Source of the DNA: Hanleya hanleyi
Lineage: Eukaryota > Mollusca > Polyplacophora > Lepidopleurida > Hanleyidae
Length of the DNA: 64,000 nt
NCBI GenBank assembly: GCA_036873755.1
Contig: JAVTVY010033874.1
Coordinates: 1 to 64,000, forward strand
Reading direction: 5' to 3'
Position 1 is the first letter of the stretch. Every line of letters begins with the position of its first letter. The translations under genes and the position numbers were made by a program. Under the pieces are notes generated by a model that was not told the origin of the DNA, made no database searches, and saw only the letters and a list, made by a program, of their open reading frames with translations. Positions 22,892-35,514 of the stretch are shown piece after piece.

Positions 22892-23461
22892 CTGCAGCGA
22901 AAACACCAGAGTCTTCTACATCGGCCTTCACATCAGGAGTCTTGCTCAATACCGTCGGACTGGCAACAATGCTTCTGACCAGAGACCTCCTTGTTCGACT
23001 TCGGTGGCTAGAAACTGGAGACGACCAGGTCTTAATAACTCTGGAATCGCCAGACTGGTCAGTTGTTCCTGTGCTGTCTTTTGATTTATCAGAATCATTG
23101 TGCGAAGATTCATTCTCAATTTTCGAATTCACCCCACTGTCCGTCACGGAGGGGGATGGATTCTCCGTCAGTGTAACTTCTAATCCACCATTTGAGATTC
23201 TAACTGACCTTTGGACACTCTTAGGCATGCTAGAGGGAGGGGCCTCCTCAGCTGCTGATTCGGGGCAAACCTCTACGTTTTCTTCTGTCTCTGCGACATT
23301 TTCCATTGCATGCTCATTGGCAAATGCATCATTTTCGGTAGCACCCTGCTGTTCTGGAATATCAGATTCCATATCAGCTTTTTCTTGCAGTCGGATTGAG
23401 CGCCGCACGCTTCTGCGTCGCCAGGAGCGCCCAGCTACTGGTGTGTTGTTCGTCTTCTCCA
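22892..23461 (-). CDS. DLGAP5: HURP exon 7 (570 nt), last exon found
   Basis: The acceptor is TTCAAG and the donor GCAG|GTAATG. The exon encodes about 190 residues that are acidic and serine rich. Three basic serine motifs stand out: RSWRRRSVRRSIRLQ, KSVQRSVRISNG and SRTRRSLVRSIVASP. It ends phase 1. Joining it to spectraplakin exon A would shift frame and reach a stop within about 35 codons. The plus-strand open frame over the same span is a shadow. Confidence 0.75.
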
Positions 23462-25242
23462 CTTGAACTATCAGAAATGACAAGACATGACACTGTTGTA
23501 GTTAAAGAAAATAAGAAACATTATCAGAGATCGATGCAGATCTTTTTGAAAAATCAAGGAAATACACCATCGCAGCACTTTCATGACTTTAGGCTAGGGT
23601 CCTACTTTTTAGTTCCAAACAGTTGTAGATATTTTCTGGCCGATTTTAGAGTCTGACCATTTTTATAGATGCCAACTTAGGAACATCAAAAATCAATAGT
23701 TGGCTCCCCATACATTTTCTTTTCTTGCAGTGTGTATAACAAACTGACATAGATCTACATCTGGGATATTGATCATATATACTTGAAATAACAGTCACTG
23801 GAGCTGAATTGCATAGGGTTATAATGTATTGGCGATCACTCGAACAAAGGTTAATAATTCTGTATGGTGTGTGTGTAGTTTAACATTCAACAATTTCACT
23901 GCATGGACATGGGATATAAGCGACACACCCATTGACCACATGTTATAACTTCATATGCACTATCTGACCTTTGGTCGCTTCAACAATAATATGCTATGGC
24001 GTCACTCTGTTCAATGGAGCTCCAGTACATGAAATCGCTATAATGCAGTTTATGATGAGGGAACTACAAAGTTATTTCAAGCAGGATATATTATCCATAT
24101 CACAGAGTAATGGTAGTCATTTTGTGGGGTTAAGTTTGTTATACACACTGCAAATGAGAAAAATCATCCGGATCCAACTACTGAGTTTTAATGAGCTCCA
24201 AAGTAGAGGACTAATTAATACGTAGCTGCCCATCTGAAAACCTCTCAGCTGAGGGCGCCAGCCATTCATAATGTATTCGATTTAACCATACTACTTTGAA
24301 GACATCAGGAACACCAAGCAGTCAAGTGACAAATATACAGATTATTAACTCTTGTACTGTCAACCCCGTGTATACATGGAGCTAGACTGTCATGTTCCCA
24401 GTGTTGACTCCCGATATATACTTTCCGAGAAACAATTTGGAGCCACGTGTGAAAAAATCAAACCAGACACGACTGACTCCAACTAAAACGTATTATTTCA
24501 TTTAATATTTCACATGAGTTTGGTGTTTATTACTGAAAGAATTTAGACGAGTTATTCAGTCGAGATGAAGCAAAACAGACCGTCCATCCGTCCAGGTACT
24601 CTGAATGTTATAAGACAGAGTTAGATACAGGGTCTCACAGCGTCCTTAAAAAGGACAACTATAAAATGAAATGACCATTTTTCCACACAAAAAATGACTT
24701 TATTTTAGAAAACTCATAGATTAAAGTGAATATCAGGGGCAAAAGGCACAGTAGTTTGTGTCAAACACTCAAAAGAACACAAACTGACAATGTTTTGGCA
24801 TATTCAACACCATTTGAGTGATATTAGCCATTTTGCAAAATCAGTTTTTTCAAATAACGACAAAGCTATTTTCAAACAAGGACTTTGGCGAAAATCCTGC
24901 ATCTAACCCTGTAAGATACCTTACAAGAGTTTTAACATACACTATTTTTGCCGAATTGCGATTCCAAAATATTTCGAAAGCTGTAAAATGCCAAATATGT
25001 TCCGAATGTATGTTCAGGGTTTCAAATTGATGTATCGTGCATCAAATACCATGCATTATTTCAATCTATTTATCAATTCCAACGATTAGACAGTCACCGA
25101 TTTTGAGCCCATTGGGAACAGTTCAACTATGCTTGACAGCCCGACACTCAAGACTTCAACTAGCGTAAAACTGTCCGAAGGCACTAGGGTTAATATTCTA
25201 ATACGTTTCTGACCAGCATTGGCAGGTACACACTAATACAGT
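23462..25242. other. HURP intron, no recognised feature
   Basis: This is AT-rich intronic sequence between exon 7 and the TIR element at 25,243. Short open frames on both strands show no domain or codon bias. No RNA gene or repeat array was recognised. Confidence 0.5.
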
Positions 25243-27008
25243 CAGGGATTCATACACGTCAGTTCTACGTACCGAATTTCGGTTCGTAGATTGAGTTTTA
25301 AAACTCAATTTTTCAGTTCAAAACTCAATTTTTCTGAGCAAAAAATCAAAAGTTTTCACCAAAATATTTATACTCAATTTGTGTGTTGGAAACTGAATAT
25401 TCAAGCTTCGGAAACTGAATTTTCAAGCTTCGTAAATTCGAAATTTCAATACCCGGTTGTCGGGAAATCATCCCATGGTCGCGAAAGCACATGTGAATCT
25501 GTCGGCAGCAACAACAACGTCATGCAAGTGCAAACTCCGTCAGCTGCTCTGAATTTACCTAGGATGACTTAGTCTGTTAACGGGGTATATTCATCCGAGA
25601 CTAGTTTATCCGACGTAATGTTAGTTACATCGACGTATATTTCCGTGGAAGAATCCCGAATACTTATGAACCGTAATTTCACTGAACAATCGACGAGTCG
25701 CCATTTTTTTTTTTTTTCCGTTTTCGTTTGACCTTTTCGTTCTCGTTCCTTCCAACGCAGGGAGATACAAACGATACTGAACAAACACACGTTGTTTTCG
25801 TAGAATGCCAATCGTAAGTATTTCTTTGTATAATCTGTGTGGTCTGTCTTGAGAAAATAGTAATACTGTATCATTTTCACTTTGGTTTGATTATAACGAA
25901 AATTGACAACCCTACAGCGTCCGGTTTGAAAACATGACAAGGGAGTGAACTCTTCCTAGCGAGAGAGCAAGCAAGCGTTTTAAAGCGTTTCGTTGTTGTT
26001 TTTTTCCTCCTTTTTTTTGTTAACCATATTCTATCAAAATAATATCATCCTCAAGACTCCTATTATTTGTGTAACCCAATACAATCATCGTATATATAAA
26101 TGAAATATATAGGCCTACAATCATCGTTTATAAACCAGTGTGATTTTCGGTGGTCATTTGTAATTGAATAAATATCACAATAACTGGAACTTCACTTATG
26201 TCATCACAATATTTTTATATTTATTAATTCACTGCTTTTGTTAAATGTTTCCATAATTAAAATTATTTTTCTGTTAATGTTAAATTTTGGATAATGGTTT
26301 CTTCAAATTTAATTTTAGATCTAAATTAATAGATAAATGGGGTTTTTATGATATCAATATATATTTTCTTTATAATTACCACCTAACAAGTTGGGCCATA
26401 TTTGTATACTGAAATTGGATGTGTGTTTGTGTATTATTCAGACAGTCCTGTGTGGAAGTTGGAAAAAGGAATTAAAAGTTCTGTTATGTACTGTTGATTG
26501 ATTGAGATATAACAGCTTTCAGAGAGGGAAATAGTTGACACTCGTCACTGCATGTATACGAGAACTACATGTACATGTATATATAAATGAAAACCAGTAC
26601 CGGCAGCATTGCAAAGTTTTACCTGATTACCTGAAGTATTACTCGTAAACAACTTGAATAAATCTAACATAATTTGTTCATGTATCCTGCCGGATACCTG
26701 AAAACATAATGATGGAAACGAGTAAACGCAATCAACGACACAAAATGGTTTTAATTACACAAAAGGTTAAAAAATACCTGAATTGGTAACAGTGGACAAG
26801 GTTCACAGAAGGTAACATTTACCCTGGTTTGTAAAAAAATTATATACTCAACATTGGGGGGAAAAATGACCCTGGTTTGTAAAAAATTTATATACTCAAT
26901 TTGAGGGATAAAAAATGCTGATAAATTTTATTTTAACTCAATTTGAGTGAAAAAAAACTCAATTTTCCAGATTTCGGTTCGTAAAATTTGGACTTCTATG
27001 AATCCCTG
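25243..27008. mobile_element. TIR element, 1.77 kb, 5-bp target duplication
   Basis: The inverted ends begin CAGGGATTCATA, and ACAGT directly flanks both sides (25,238-25,242 and 27,009-27,013). Subterminal AACTCAATTTTTC-like words recur near both ends, and TTCGGTTCGTA lies in inverted positions. No transposase ORF is seen. It lies in the HURP intron between exons 6 and 7. It may be a non-autonomous hAT-like element; the superfamily is uncertain. Confidence 0.65.
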
Positions 27009-27079
27009 ACAGTTCATGTTTGTCAGATAATGACTTCCTATTAAATTCTAATTCCGACAGTCACACCATGAAACTTTAC

Positions 27080-27177
27080 CTGGTTCTTCCTCTTCCACGC
27101 ATGTGACTGGGTTTTCTCCCTTTGGTGTCCGCAACACTCGGGCTGACCCAAGGCCTGCAAACTTCGGAGTTGAGCAT
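27080..27177 (-). CDS. DLGAP5: HURP exon 6 (98 nt)
   Basis: The acceptor is TTGTAG and the donor CCAG|GTAAAG. In the frame set by exon 5 it reads CSTPKFAGLGSARVLRTPKG then NPVTCVEEEEP, and it passes phase 1 to exon 7. Two other frames are also open but do not join both neighbours. Confidence 0.72.
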
Positions 27178-27776
27178 CTACAATGAATAAACCCACAGCT
27201 ATGTTGAGCTTGAATTTTGGAAAGCAGTATAGTTCCAATCAGAAATGAAAGGCCGCTGATAATTAATGGTTCGTTTCCCGTAACCAGCCCTCATCTATAT
27301 GTTGATGAAATAATTAAAATCCATGAGGGATTTACATTTTCATGAGTAAAACTTGCTCATTTTCTTCATACTTGTATACAATTGGTTTGCAAATTAATAA
27401 TTATCGCACTCAGCATATGTATTTTTACAAGCAAGGTTACGAGAAACAAAATTAATTAACAGTGGCCAAATCATCGAAATGGAGTCTGACCAGCTTAGCT
27501 CATACAGTGGAAGACATCAATATTCAAGCTTTACTTCAAGCAAGTCCAGTTTAGTTGCATCTTCACGACGTCAAGGTTTCTATTTGTGTGCCAAAGGCGA
27601 ACCCTTGACTATCTTGCATAGCAGACCGCGTTCCGCCCACATTCCAGTTACATGTACGTGACCTAGAAAAACTGCGCTGATGATAATTTTTTTTTTTTTT
27701 CAGATTGGATACAAATCACATCAGTAGAATACATGGAATATATGAACACTTCAAGAACAAGTACATGCAGGTCATA

Positions 27777-28804
27777 CTACTGTGGCACAATTAGCCCATC
27801 CCATAATACCCATCTTCTTCGGAAAGCTTCTACTCTGTTGTCTATTGAATAACTGACTCTTTCTATATTATAGTAACTACATAGTTTTTTCTTAAAACCT
27901 GTAATATGTGGTATTTGTTTATTCTGTTTACATTTGTAAATATACCATTTGCCTAATAAAATAATAATATTCATCACGCTGTCTGTATTCCTTATTCCTC
28001 CAAAAAGTATGAACTTTGAGGTAAAATGAACCTTTAACCTAGTATTGGATTCGATCCACTTGGCTATATCTCCCCAGAATTGACACTCACTAAAGATATG
28101 TAATAAAGTTTCATTTTCGCTTTGACATAAGTCACAAAGTGGAGTATATCTTTTACCTTAATTTTTTGCAGAAAAGTATTTGTAGCAAGAATTCTGTTTA
28201 TAATCCTATACTGTAACCAAATCAGGCTACTATCTACCGTACATACGAAAGGCAATTTGTGAATCTTTGGCCATTCATCATTTCTCATTTCTAGTAAACG
28301 TTCCCATTTGTCTTCACTGTTAGGTTTTTTATTTTTTCCTTTTATTAAAATGCCATAGAAAGGTTTACATCCCTTCTGATGTTTTGTCAAAATCGAAATT
28401 GGATAAGGTCTAATGGGGTATTCCAATAAATTAGAGCAATGGAAAGGAAATTTTCTGATGTAAACTTTCACAGTATTTTGTATCCCCAAATATATCAATA
28501 TATTTGTTTTTACATCATATTTCCTCGTGAATTCCGTGTACGTCATAATATTCCCCTTACTATCCATCAAATCATTAATGTACCTCACTCCACGGTTATA
28601 CCAAGTCTTATAAAATATAGGGCTGTTCCCTATTTGAATATGGTCATTGTTCCATAAGGATTGTGATAATATATGATAGGGACATGTATATTCTAATTTG
28701 GGTAGAAAATTTCCTGATGATAAATTATGTGAGGGTTTTACTTTCGCTGCTAAACTATTCGCTGATACCGAATATAAAATATATAATCCAAGCACGCACC
28801 ACAA
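27777..28804 (-). pseudogene. LINE reverse-transcriptase C-terminal fragment, decayed
   Basis: An open frame at 28,064-28,804 encodes the segment downstream of a non-LTR reverse transcriptase, with WYNRGVRYINDLMDSKG and LIWLQYRIINRILATN. A frameshift near 28,160 moves the frame to one encoding CDLCQSENETLLHIFSECQF, the C-terminal zinc-finger of L1/Tx1-like LINEs. The tail LGKWYIYKCKQNKQIPH follows at 27,777-27,977 in another frame. It is truncated at both ends and sits in the HURP intron between exons 5 and 6. Confidence 0.75.
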
Positions 28805-29566
28805 TAAAATATTAATGGAACGATCAGTGAAATTTTATAGAAATCCGTGTGTTATTTCACCCAATTCAAGTCCTTCAGTGGGAAGGCGAGGCAAGATACA
28901 CTGACATCGCAGACTGACTTTGAAGTTTCAGTGTTTCCTTCAGTTGCCTGGCTTGTTGGATGTTTGATGGTAGATGTATGGGTTTGTCTTCTCTTCATAT
29001 AGATTTTGTTTTAAACTAGGTTTCCTTTATATTTATTAATGTTCATGGTTGCTGAAAATGAGCGTGTTCATCTGCCACCGGGTATCGCACAAGCTATGAA
29101 TGTTTTCGAATCTGTTGTCATGGGCGCCATGGTCATGGTGAACGTGATCTGATTGATCAATATGTGCAGGATGTTGCTTTTGCTGATTGGCTGACATCCA
29201 CCGCTGTCTTGTCGTTGATCGCGAAACAGTGTCCAAGTGGACCAGGGGTTCAATATGGAGATACCCCTGATTTTAGCGAGGATGGTTCAGTCGGTGATCC
29301 AGGTCAATTCCGAATATACTATATGGTCATCCAGGATAGTATTTATCAATTTTCTACTCATTTACCAAGTAAAATGGATACAATGTTTATCAACTGATGT
29401 TAATGTGATTATATGTCATATATTGTCCAAAACATGCTATATTATAATGCGGATTCTCAGAAATATTTTAGGTATGTGTTGTAAAGCTGAGAGGACAAAT
29501 TTGGGACTGACCAAACTATCGAGAGCAGGGGATAAGAAACAAGGAACCAATTTAACATGGCCTTAC

Positions 29567-29885
29567 CTTCTGGGGAGTGGACTTTGCACGAACGAGGCCA
29601 TTCCCTCCGGGTTCGGGAACAGGAAACTGGCAGCACTCTCAGGGCTTAGAGGCTTAAATATGAAGGACGACAGATTGGATGGTGCAGTAAATGTAAAATC
29701 CTCGGGGGCAAATGATCTGCACCGACTCCGTTTGGTGACTTTAGCCGAGGCAGTTTCTACAGGGAATCTAGCCGATCCTGGTTCCCGAAGAGAAGTCAGC
29801 TCATCAAGCTCCTTGGAAGGAACCGATTTTGAGTCTTTCTTGTTCATCGGGAGTTTTTTCTTGGCTTTTGGTTTCAATTCGGCTT
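29567..29885 (-). CDS. DLGAP5: HURP exon 5, conserved FAPxDF block
   Basis: The acceptor is TTGTAG and the donor AGAAG|GTAAGG. The peptide includes PKAKKKLPMNKKDSKSVPS, then RSFAPEDFTFTAPSNLSS, then FKPLSPESAASFLFPNPEG. This is the most diagnostic exon for the HURP call. The long plus-strand open frame across it is antisense and has no protein character. Confidence 0.85.
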
Positions 29886-31628
29886 CTACAAATATATGTA
29901 CGATATATAGCACGAACAAGTACATTTACAAACAGTTTCCATTCAAATTTCTAGTCATCGGGACATCTGTACTCACTGATACAATATGTATGTTAACTGT
30001 TCGGCTGCTGGATTCTAGTTATGGTGCACTGCAGAAGTTCCCATTTTTACGATGTATTACACTATTAAACCCGCGATTCATGAGGGAAAATATCATGTCA
30101 AAGTGTCAAGATTTGCCTTAAGTAGAAGCTGGTAAACGGTTCGGTCAACGTTTATTTGATTTTATTTTATGCCAAAATATTTAAAATTGTAAGTGTAATA
30201 CATTTTATTGTAAGAGGATACAATGACTTCACCTTATTATCGCCAAAAACAATGATTTTCAGTGAAATAACGCTTGAAAAACATGTTTTTTTCGCTGTCT
30301 TCAGGATGGTCATGTTCGGCTATCTGACTGCCATTTCGAAAGATCAGGGTCTCGTTGTCAAGGGGAATCCTTGTTCTTTCTATAAATAGTCATTAATTTG
30401 ATGGATGGCCAATGAAAACACGCGATGATGCGATACTGGCGACAGGAAGTTGACAAAGTTTGTTGTGATGATTTCATCGTGTCAGATCAAGACCATGGAA
30501 AGATAAACTGTGCTTTTATACTTAAAATATAAACGAGAGATCCTGAAGGATCTTGGCTCCCACCATTGTCCGATAATTGTAAGTTGATGACTAGAGGATC
30601 TTTTTGTCCATTGTTACCATGGTTACTAAGAACAAACGATTGATTTGTAATTTTGTTTACAGAATTTCGAATCTGAGCGAAAAAGATCGGAAAAGGGACA
30701 CTGAAAAACACCAAGATATAATATAAGTTTCAGGAGTTTCAAGATTTCTAGAAACTGTACTTATGTCGGTTGTTATAATACGAGAGAAATGAGAAAAGTT
30801 AGTCTGAAAGTGGATGTACATGTACGGAGGATCCTTCGCCTTTGTTTTGTAGTATTTTTTTTTATTTATTTTTTTGCACGTGTCATCATTGGGTACAGGA
30901 AGCGAGGACCAATCTCTTTGATAAGCTATGAAACATACTTAAGATTTTATAATTAGGAACGAATGCTAATTCTGTACTGTTTACTGGGCTAGTTTGAGAT
31001 ATCTACATGTACCATGCTCGAAAATAGTAAGATGGTACAATACTTAATACTGAAGGGATCCGGTCCGCGCAGTAATGTTGAAACTTCGAAAGTCCTGAAT
31101 CGGGATTATCTCCCTTGGATCGAAACATGCAGTAGTCTACAGTTGTCGAGTTGTGACGTTGAGTGACGTCCCTTCATGTAGCCGACCCGCCGGCAGACGA
31201 AAGGGTGGAGCAGTTCACTTGCTACTGCATGGACTAAAGAAAACTGATTTAAAATTTGAAGAAATACATTTTAATTCCAAATTATTTGAACTCCTTGATA
31301 TGGAAGGTGAAGGTATGGATATTCTCTATAGTCAATATATAGAATATGCCCCACCGTTTGATCTGCCGACTCTTGTGATGCAACGTCACAACTCGAGAAT
31401 ACCGTATTAATTTGAAGCGTAACTTGGATTTTCGAATCGGACCAAAAAAGGTATCTTGCACTACTAGGCCCCATGTGGGACCTGAGTATCAAATTTCAGA
31501 AAGATCCATGAAATATTTCCTGAGAATTCACGATAACAATGTTTCAAGGGGAAATTCAAGATGGCTGCCTTGTGGCCATATTGGATTTTCGATTCGGACC
31601 GAAAAAGATATCTTGCACAACTAGACCA

Positions 31629-33650
31629 CAGGGTTCGTACACCTTGGAGGCCCCAGTTTTCAAGGCCTTTTCAAGGTCTTTTCAAGGTAATAATTCCTGT
31701 TTTCAAGGTATGCACTTTTTATGTAATAAAGGAATACAGACAAATTTTCTGAGTTTTCTTACCTTTTTTCACAACCAGTATTACTAATGTCTTGCTGAGA
31801 TATTATTGTTCATACATAACATTGCCATGCATTGACGATACGCTGCCTATTAAATGTCAAATATGACACTTATGTTAAAGATGTGTGATAGTCTGATGTT
31901 TCTGTCACATTAAAATGTACGTGATGTCTTGTGGATAGCCTATTTATTCACACACCGTCACCCATGTGGCGTTCTCTGAGCCTTGTAGTCTATAATTGGG
32001 CTACTGGTCCTCGTGATCGGTCTTAATTTTCCATACCGCTGATATGTGTTTTGCCACGCATGTGGGAAGTCAAGACTGACTCGCGCATTTTGCCGACGTC
32101 AATATCTTTCTTACACACAGCTTTGCGTTTATCTGCATGCTGGCAAAGCCAGTCCTTACACTTGTCATCCTTTACCCAATTTGTATTGAAAAGGCACACC
32201 ATTTCCACAATTTGTATTTAGCAGATGATGTTCAATGTCAAAAACGAAGCAATTTTCAAAAGCCGCCAAAAACCACTTCGTTCTGCTGGACCTGTCGGAA
32301 ACCCGAAAAATATTCATTCGGCATGAAAACTCAATGGAAATCTGAGGGTTCGCAATGTAGCGGGCCCACGTGATCAGGTGACATTATATATATTCATTGC
32401 GCAGAAGCGGTGACCGAGATTCAAACAGTCGGGAACCCTCCGCTCACGAGAGCATACTTCAACATTTGCGTACACTTCGCCATCCATAAGATGGCTTGCG
32501 AATCGTGAGTCTCCATTATTGCGGAGCGATATCCGGTATATTACGGGATTCTGTTCGGCCTTCATCCGGCAGAGAACAGACTCTAGAAATCTGATAAATT
32601 ACAGGTTTTCAAACCACTTCGGAAACAGATATATGCTAGGCTTACAAAATATATAGGTATGAATAACTTTCGTATCACCCAAGAGGTGTGGTAGATCTGT
32701 AATTTTCAACAAGTAGGGCATCACATGATTCGAAAATGGCGAGTTACGTTGGGGTTACGTCGGTAGACTTTAACTGATTGGCTGACGAAGTCACGTGGTA
32801 TTGATTTCTGGAAATTCCCTCTCGCACTTGCCGAAAGTAGGCTGTAAATGGATACACACGATCCCAGGCAACCACCTCGCTGGGGGTCTAATAACACCCC
32901 AGCCACCAGTCAGATTTTTGGACCGGATTCGGGGCCTTCGCGCACATCGCCGGAAGTGACATCATATATAGTAAAGTAGATGTTTAACGCAAATTTTGAT
33001 TACTTTTCAAGTCTGCATAATACCGCCGTTGACCTAGCGTTAAAAAGAATTATCTGGAGATAATTTTCCCTGTTTATCTGGACAGAGCATATGAAAAGTA
33101 GTTCGCTCATGTGCAACACTAAAGGAGTCGTTTGGTCGGATTCAAACTGAACCGTGCGTTGGTTGGTTTCCCCTATACGTCATAGCAACATAGTAAAGGT
33201 CAACTTCCGCTATTGGAGGCAGGGATGTTATTGGAGCCTGCGAAATGGAGCATGCGCTGTGGGGAGGTTGGATCCCAGGGTCAGTCTTACCGCGTATAGA
33301 TGACCGAGATGGTTACAGGTTGCATACTTCAAGTGAGGTTTCTGATTTCCAAGGAGAACCTGTATACCGTGGATAGTCTCCCTTTACACAGTGTGACAAC
33401 CATTTGAGAAAATAATCTTACGGTCATAATCAGTGCTTATTTTTGCTAACGGATGACAATGGGCAATTCAACATTGATTCACAACTCTCAACTTTACAGA
33501 ATTGACAACAACATGCTAAGAATTCCCGTTTTCAAGTCCTTTTCAAGGTACATGACCCGATTTCCCATTTTTCAAGGCATTTCAAGGCCTTGAATTTTAA
33601 ATTGTCATTTTCAAGGCAATTCAAGATTTTCAAGGTAGTGTGCGAACCAT
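31629..33650. mobile_element. hAT-like DNA transposon inserted in the tandem array
   Basis: The left end is CAGGGTTCGTACACC and the right end is the degenerate complement TGCGAACCAT. The flanking 8-mers CTAGACCA (left) and GTAGACCA (right) match at 7 of 8 positions, as expected for a hAT target duplication. TTTTCAAGG words are reiterated inside both ends. The array units on either side are of the same family, so the insertion is younger than the array. Only a transposase N-terminal remnant is present. Confidence 0.78.
32023..32208 (-). pseudogene. BED-finger remnant of hAT transposase
   Basis: A 61-codon open frame encodes CLFNTNWVKDDKCKDWLC, then ADKRKAVCKKDIDVGKM, then TSHMRGKTHISGM. This matches the BED zinc finger at the start of many hAT transposases. 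The usual second cysteine of the C-x2-C pair seems replaced (VCKKD), and no catalytic region follows. Confidence 0.6.
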
Positions 33651-35514
33651 GTAGACCATAAAGGGAACCTGTGTACCAAATTTGAGAAAGATTCATGCAT
33701 TACTTCCTGAGAAATCACGATAACAAAGTTGCATGGGAAAATCCAAGATGGCCGCCTGTAGGCCATATTGGATTTTCGAGTCAGACTAGAAAAGGTATCT
33801 TGCACTAGATGACAAGGAGAACCTGTGTACCAAATTTAACAAAGATCCATGCAGTAGTTCCTGCGAAATCACAATAACAATGTTTCATGGGGTAATCCAA
33901 GATGGCCGCCTGTTGGACATATTGGATTTTGGAATCGGACCAGAAAAGGTATCTTGCACAACTGGACCACAAGGGGAACCTGTGTATCAAATTTGAGAAA
34001 GATCCAGGCAGTACTTCCTGAGAAATCATGATAACAAAATTTCATGGGGAAGTCTAAGATGGCCGCCTGGTGACCATATTGGATTTTCAATTCGGACCGA
34101 AAAAGGCATCTTGCATATCGAGACCCTAAGGGGAACCTGTGTACCAAATTTGAGAAAGATCCATGCAGTACTTCCTGAGAAATGACAATAAATTTTCATG
34201 AGGAAATCCAAGATGGCTGCCTGCTGGCCATATTGGATTTTCGAATCGGACCAAAAAAGGTATCTTGCACAACTATATCCCAAGGCAAACCTGTGTACCA
34301 AATTGCAGTAGTTCCTGAGAAATCGCGATAACAAGGTTTCATGCGAAAATCCAAGATGGCTGCCTGGTGGCCATATTGGATTTTCGAATCGGACCAGAAA
34401 AGGTATCTTGCACAACTAGACCCCAAGGGGAACCTGTGTACCAAATTTGAGAAAGATCCATAAAGTAGTTCCTGAGAAATCGCGATAACAAGGTTTCATG
34501 GGGAATCCAAGATGGCTGCCTTGTGGCCATATTGGATTTTCGATTCGGACCGAAAAAGGTATCTTGCACAACTAGACCCTAATGGGAACCTGTGCACCAA
34601 TTTGAGAAAGATCCATGCAGTACTTCCTGAGAAATGACGATAAATTTTCATGAGGAAATCCAATATGGCTGCCTGGTGGCCATATTGGATTTTCGAATCG
34701 GACCAAAAAAGGTATCTTGCACAACTAGACACCAAGGGGAACCTGTGTACCAAATTTGAGAAAGATCCATAAAGTAGTTCCGGAGAAATCGTGATAACAA
34801 GGTTTCATGGGGGAATCCAAGATGGCTGCCTGGTGGCCATATTGGATTTTCGAATCGGACCAGAAAAGGTATCTTGCACATCTAGACCCCAAGAAGAACC
34901 TGTGTACCAAATTTGAGAAAAATCCATGAAGTAGTTCCTGAGAAATCTCGATAACAAGGTTTCATGGGAAATCCAAGATGGCTGACTGGTGGCCATATTG
35001 GATTTTCGAATCGGACCAAAAAAGGTATCTTGCACAACTAGACCCCAAGGGGAACCTGTGTACCAAATTTGAGAAAGATCCATAAAGTAGTTCCTGAGAA
35101 ATCGCGATAACAAGAATAGTTTACGGACGGACAGACTGACGGACGAAAAGCGATTTGAACAGCCCACCATCTGGTGATGGTGGGCTAAAAGAATCATACA
35201 TTTTGATGGGGTTTTCCGTAAGTATTTTATATTTTCTGAGCAGCCTTCTCGGTGAGATTTTATGCAAATCTCCCCTCGTGTTATTTCTGATTTATTTTTA
35301 ACATTTCTTTCTCCCGCTTTCGTTCTTCTAATTAAGAATATGAAAAGCAGATCTGAAAAATCTGTTTTCACGTTTGCTGAATATAAGGTGCACATAAGCC
35401 AAAGCCTGAATGTTGTGTTTAAGACCTTTCACTATTCTGTCATATTCCTCTATTTGTGAAATTATCTGGATCACATCTACTGCTCAATATGTGGGGATAG
35501 GGGGAAAACTTTAA

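Larger units (their letters stand above)
31415..35186. mobile_element. Pearl/Helitron-like element 3: ~155-bp tandem array split by a hAT
   Basis: At least ten units of about 155 bp contain AAGATGGCTGCCTGGTGGCC and GGTATCTTGCACAACTAGAC. Units fall at about 31,558, then 33,748, 33,899, 34,057, 34,211, 34,353, 34,509, 34,663, 34,818 and 34,976. The array ends in an ACGG-type microsatellite (35,124-35,146) and a perfect 10-bp hairpin at 35,161-35,186 (AGCCCACCAT/ATGGTGGGCT). Open frames across the array are repeat artefacts. It lies in the HURP intron between exons 4 and 5. Confidence 0.85.

Noticed and set aside
19325..23461. HURP-spectraplakin fusion protein through exon 7 to exon A splicing
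   Set aside because: Exon 7 ends phase 1 and exon A begins phase 0. The joined frame meets a stop within about 35 codons.
22846..23466. 206-codon plus-strand open frame
   Set aside because: It is antisense to HURP exon 7, whose frame is joined by phase-compatible splicing to exon 6.
25569..25940. 123-codon minus-strand frame in the 25-27 kb element
   Set aside because: It is a low-complexity, Lys-rich stretch over poly-T with no domain, and it lies inside a TIR element without other transposase parts.
29237..30121. 294-codon plus-strand open frame
   Set aside because: It lies antisense over HURP exon 5, runs through intron on both sides, and has no recognisable domain. The minus strand explains the coding signal.
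31415..35186. CRISPR-like array
   Set aside because: The units are 155 bp, diverged throughout, without unique spacers, and in a eukaryotic intron.
33611..35395. Overlapping minus-strand frames with repeated HRFPLGSSCARYLFWSDS-like text
   Set aside because: The same peptide recurs every ~155 bp in shifting frames. It is the tandem array of the pearl-type element.
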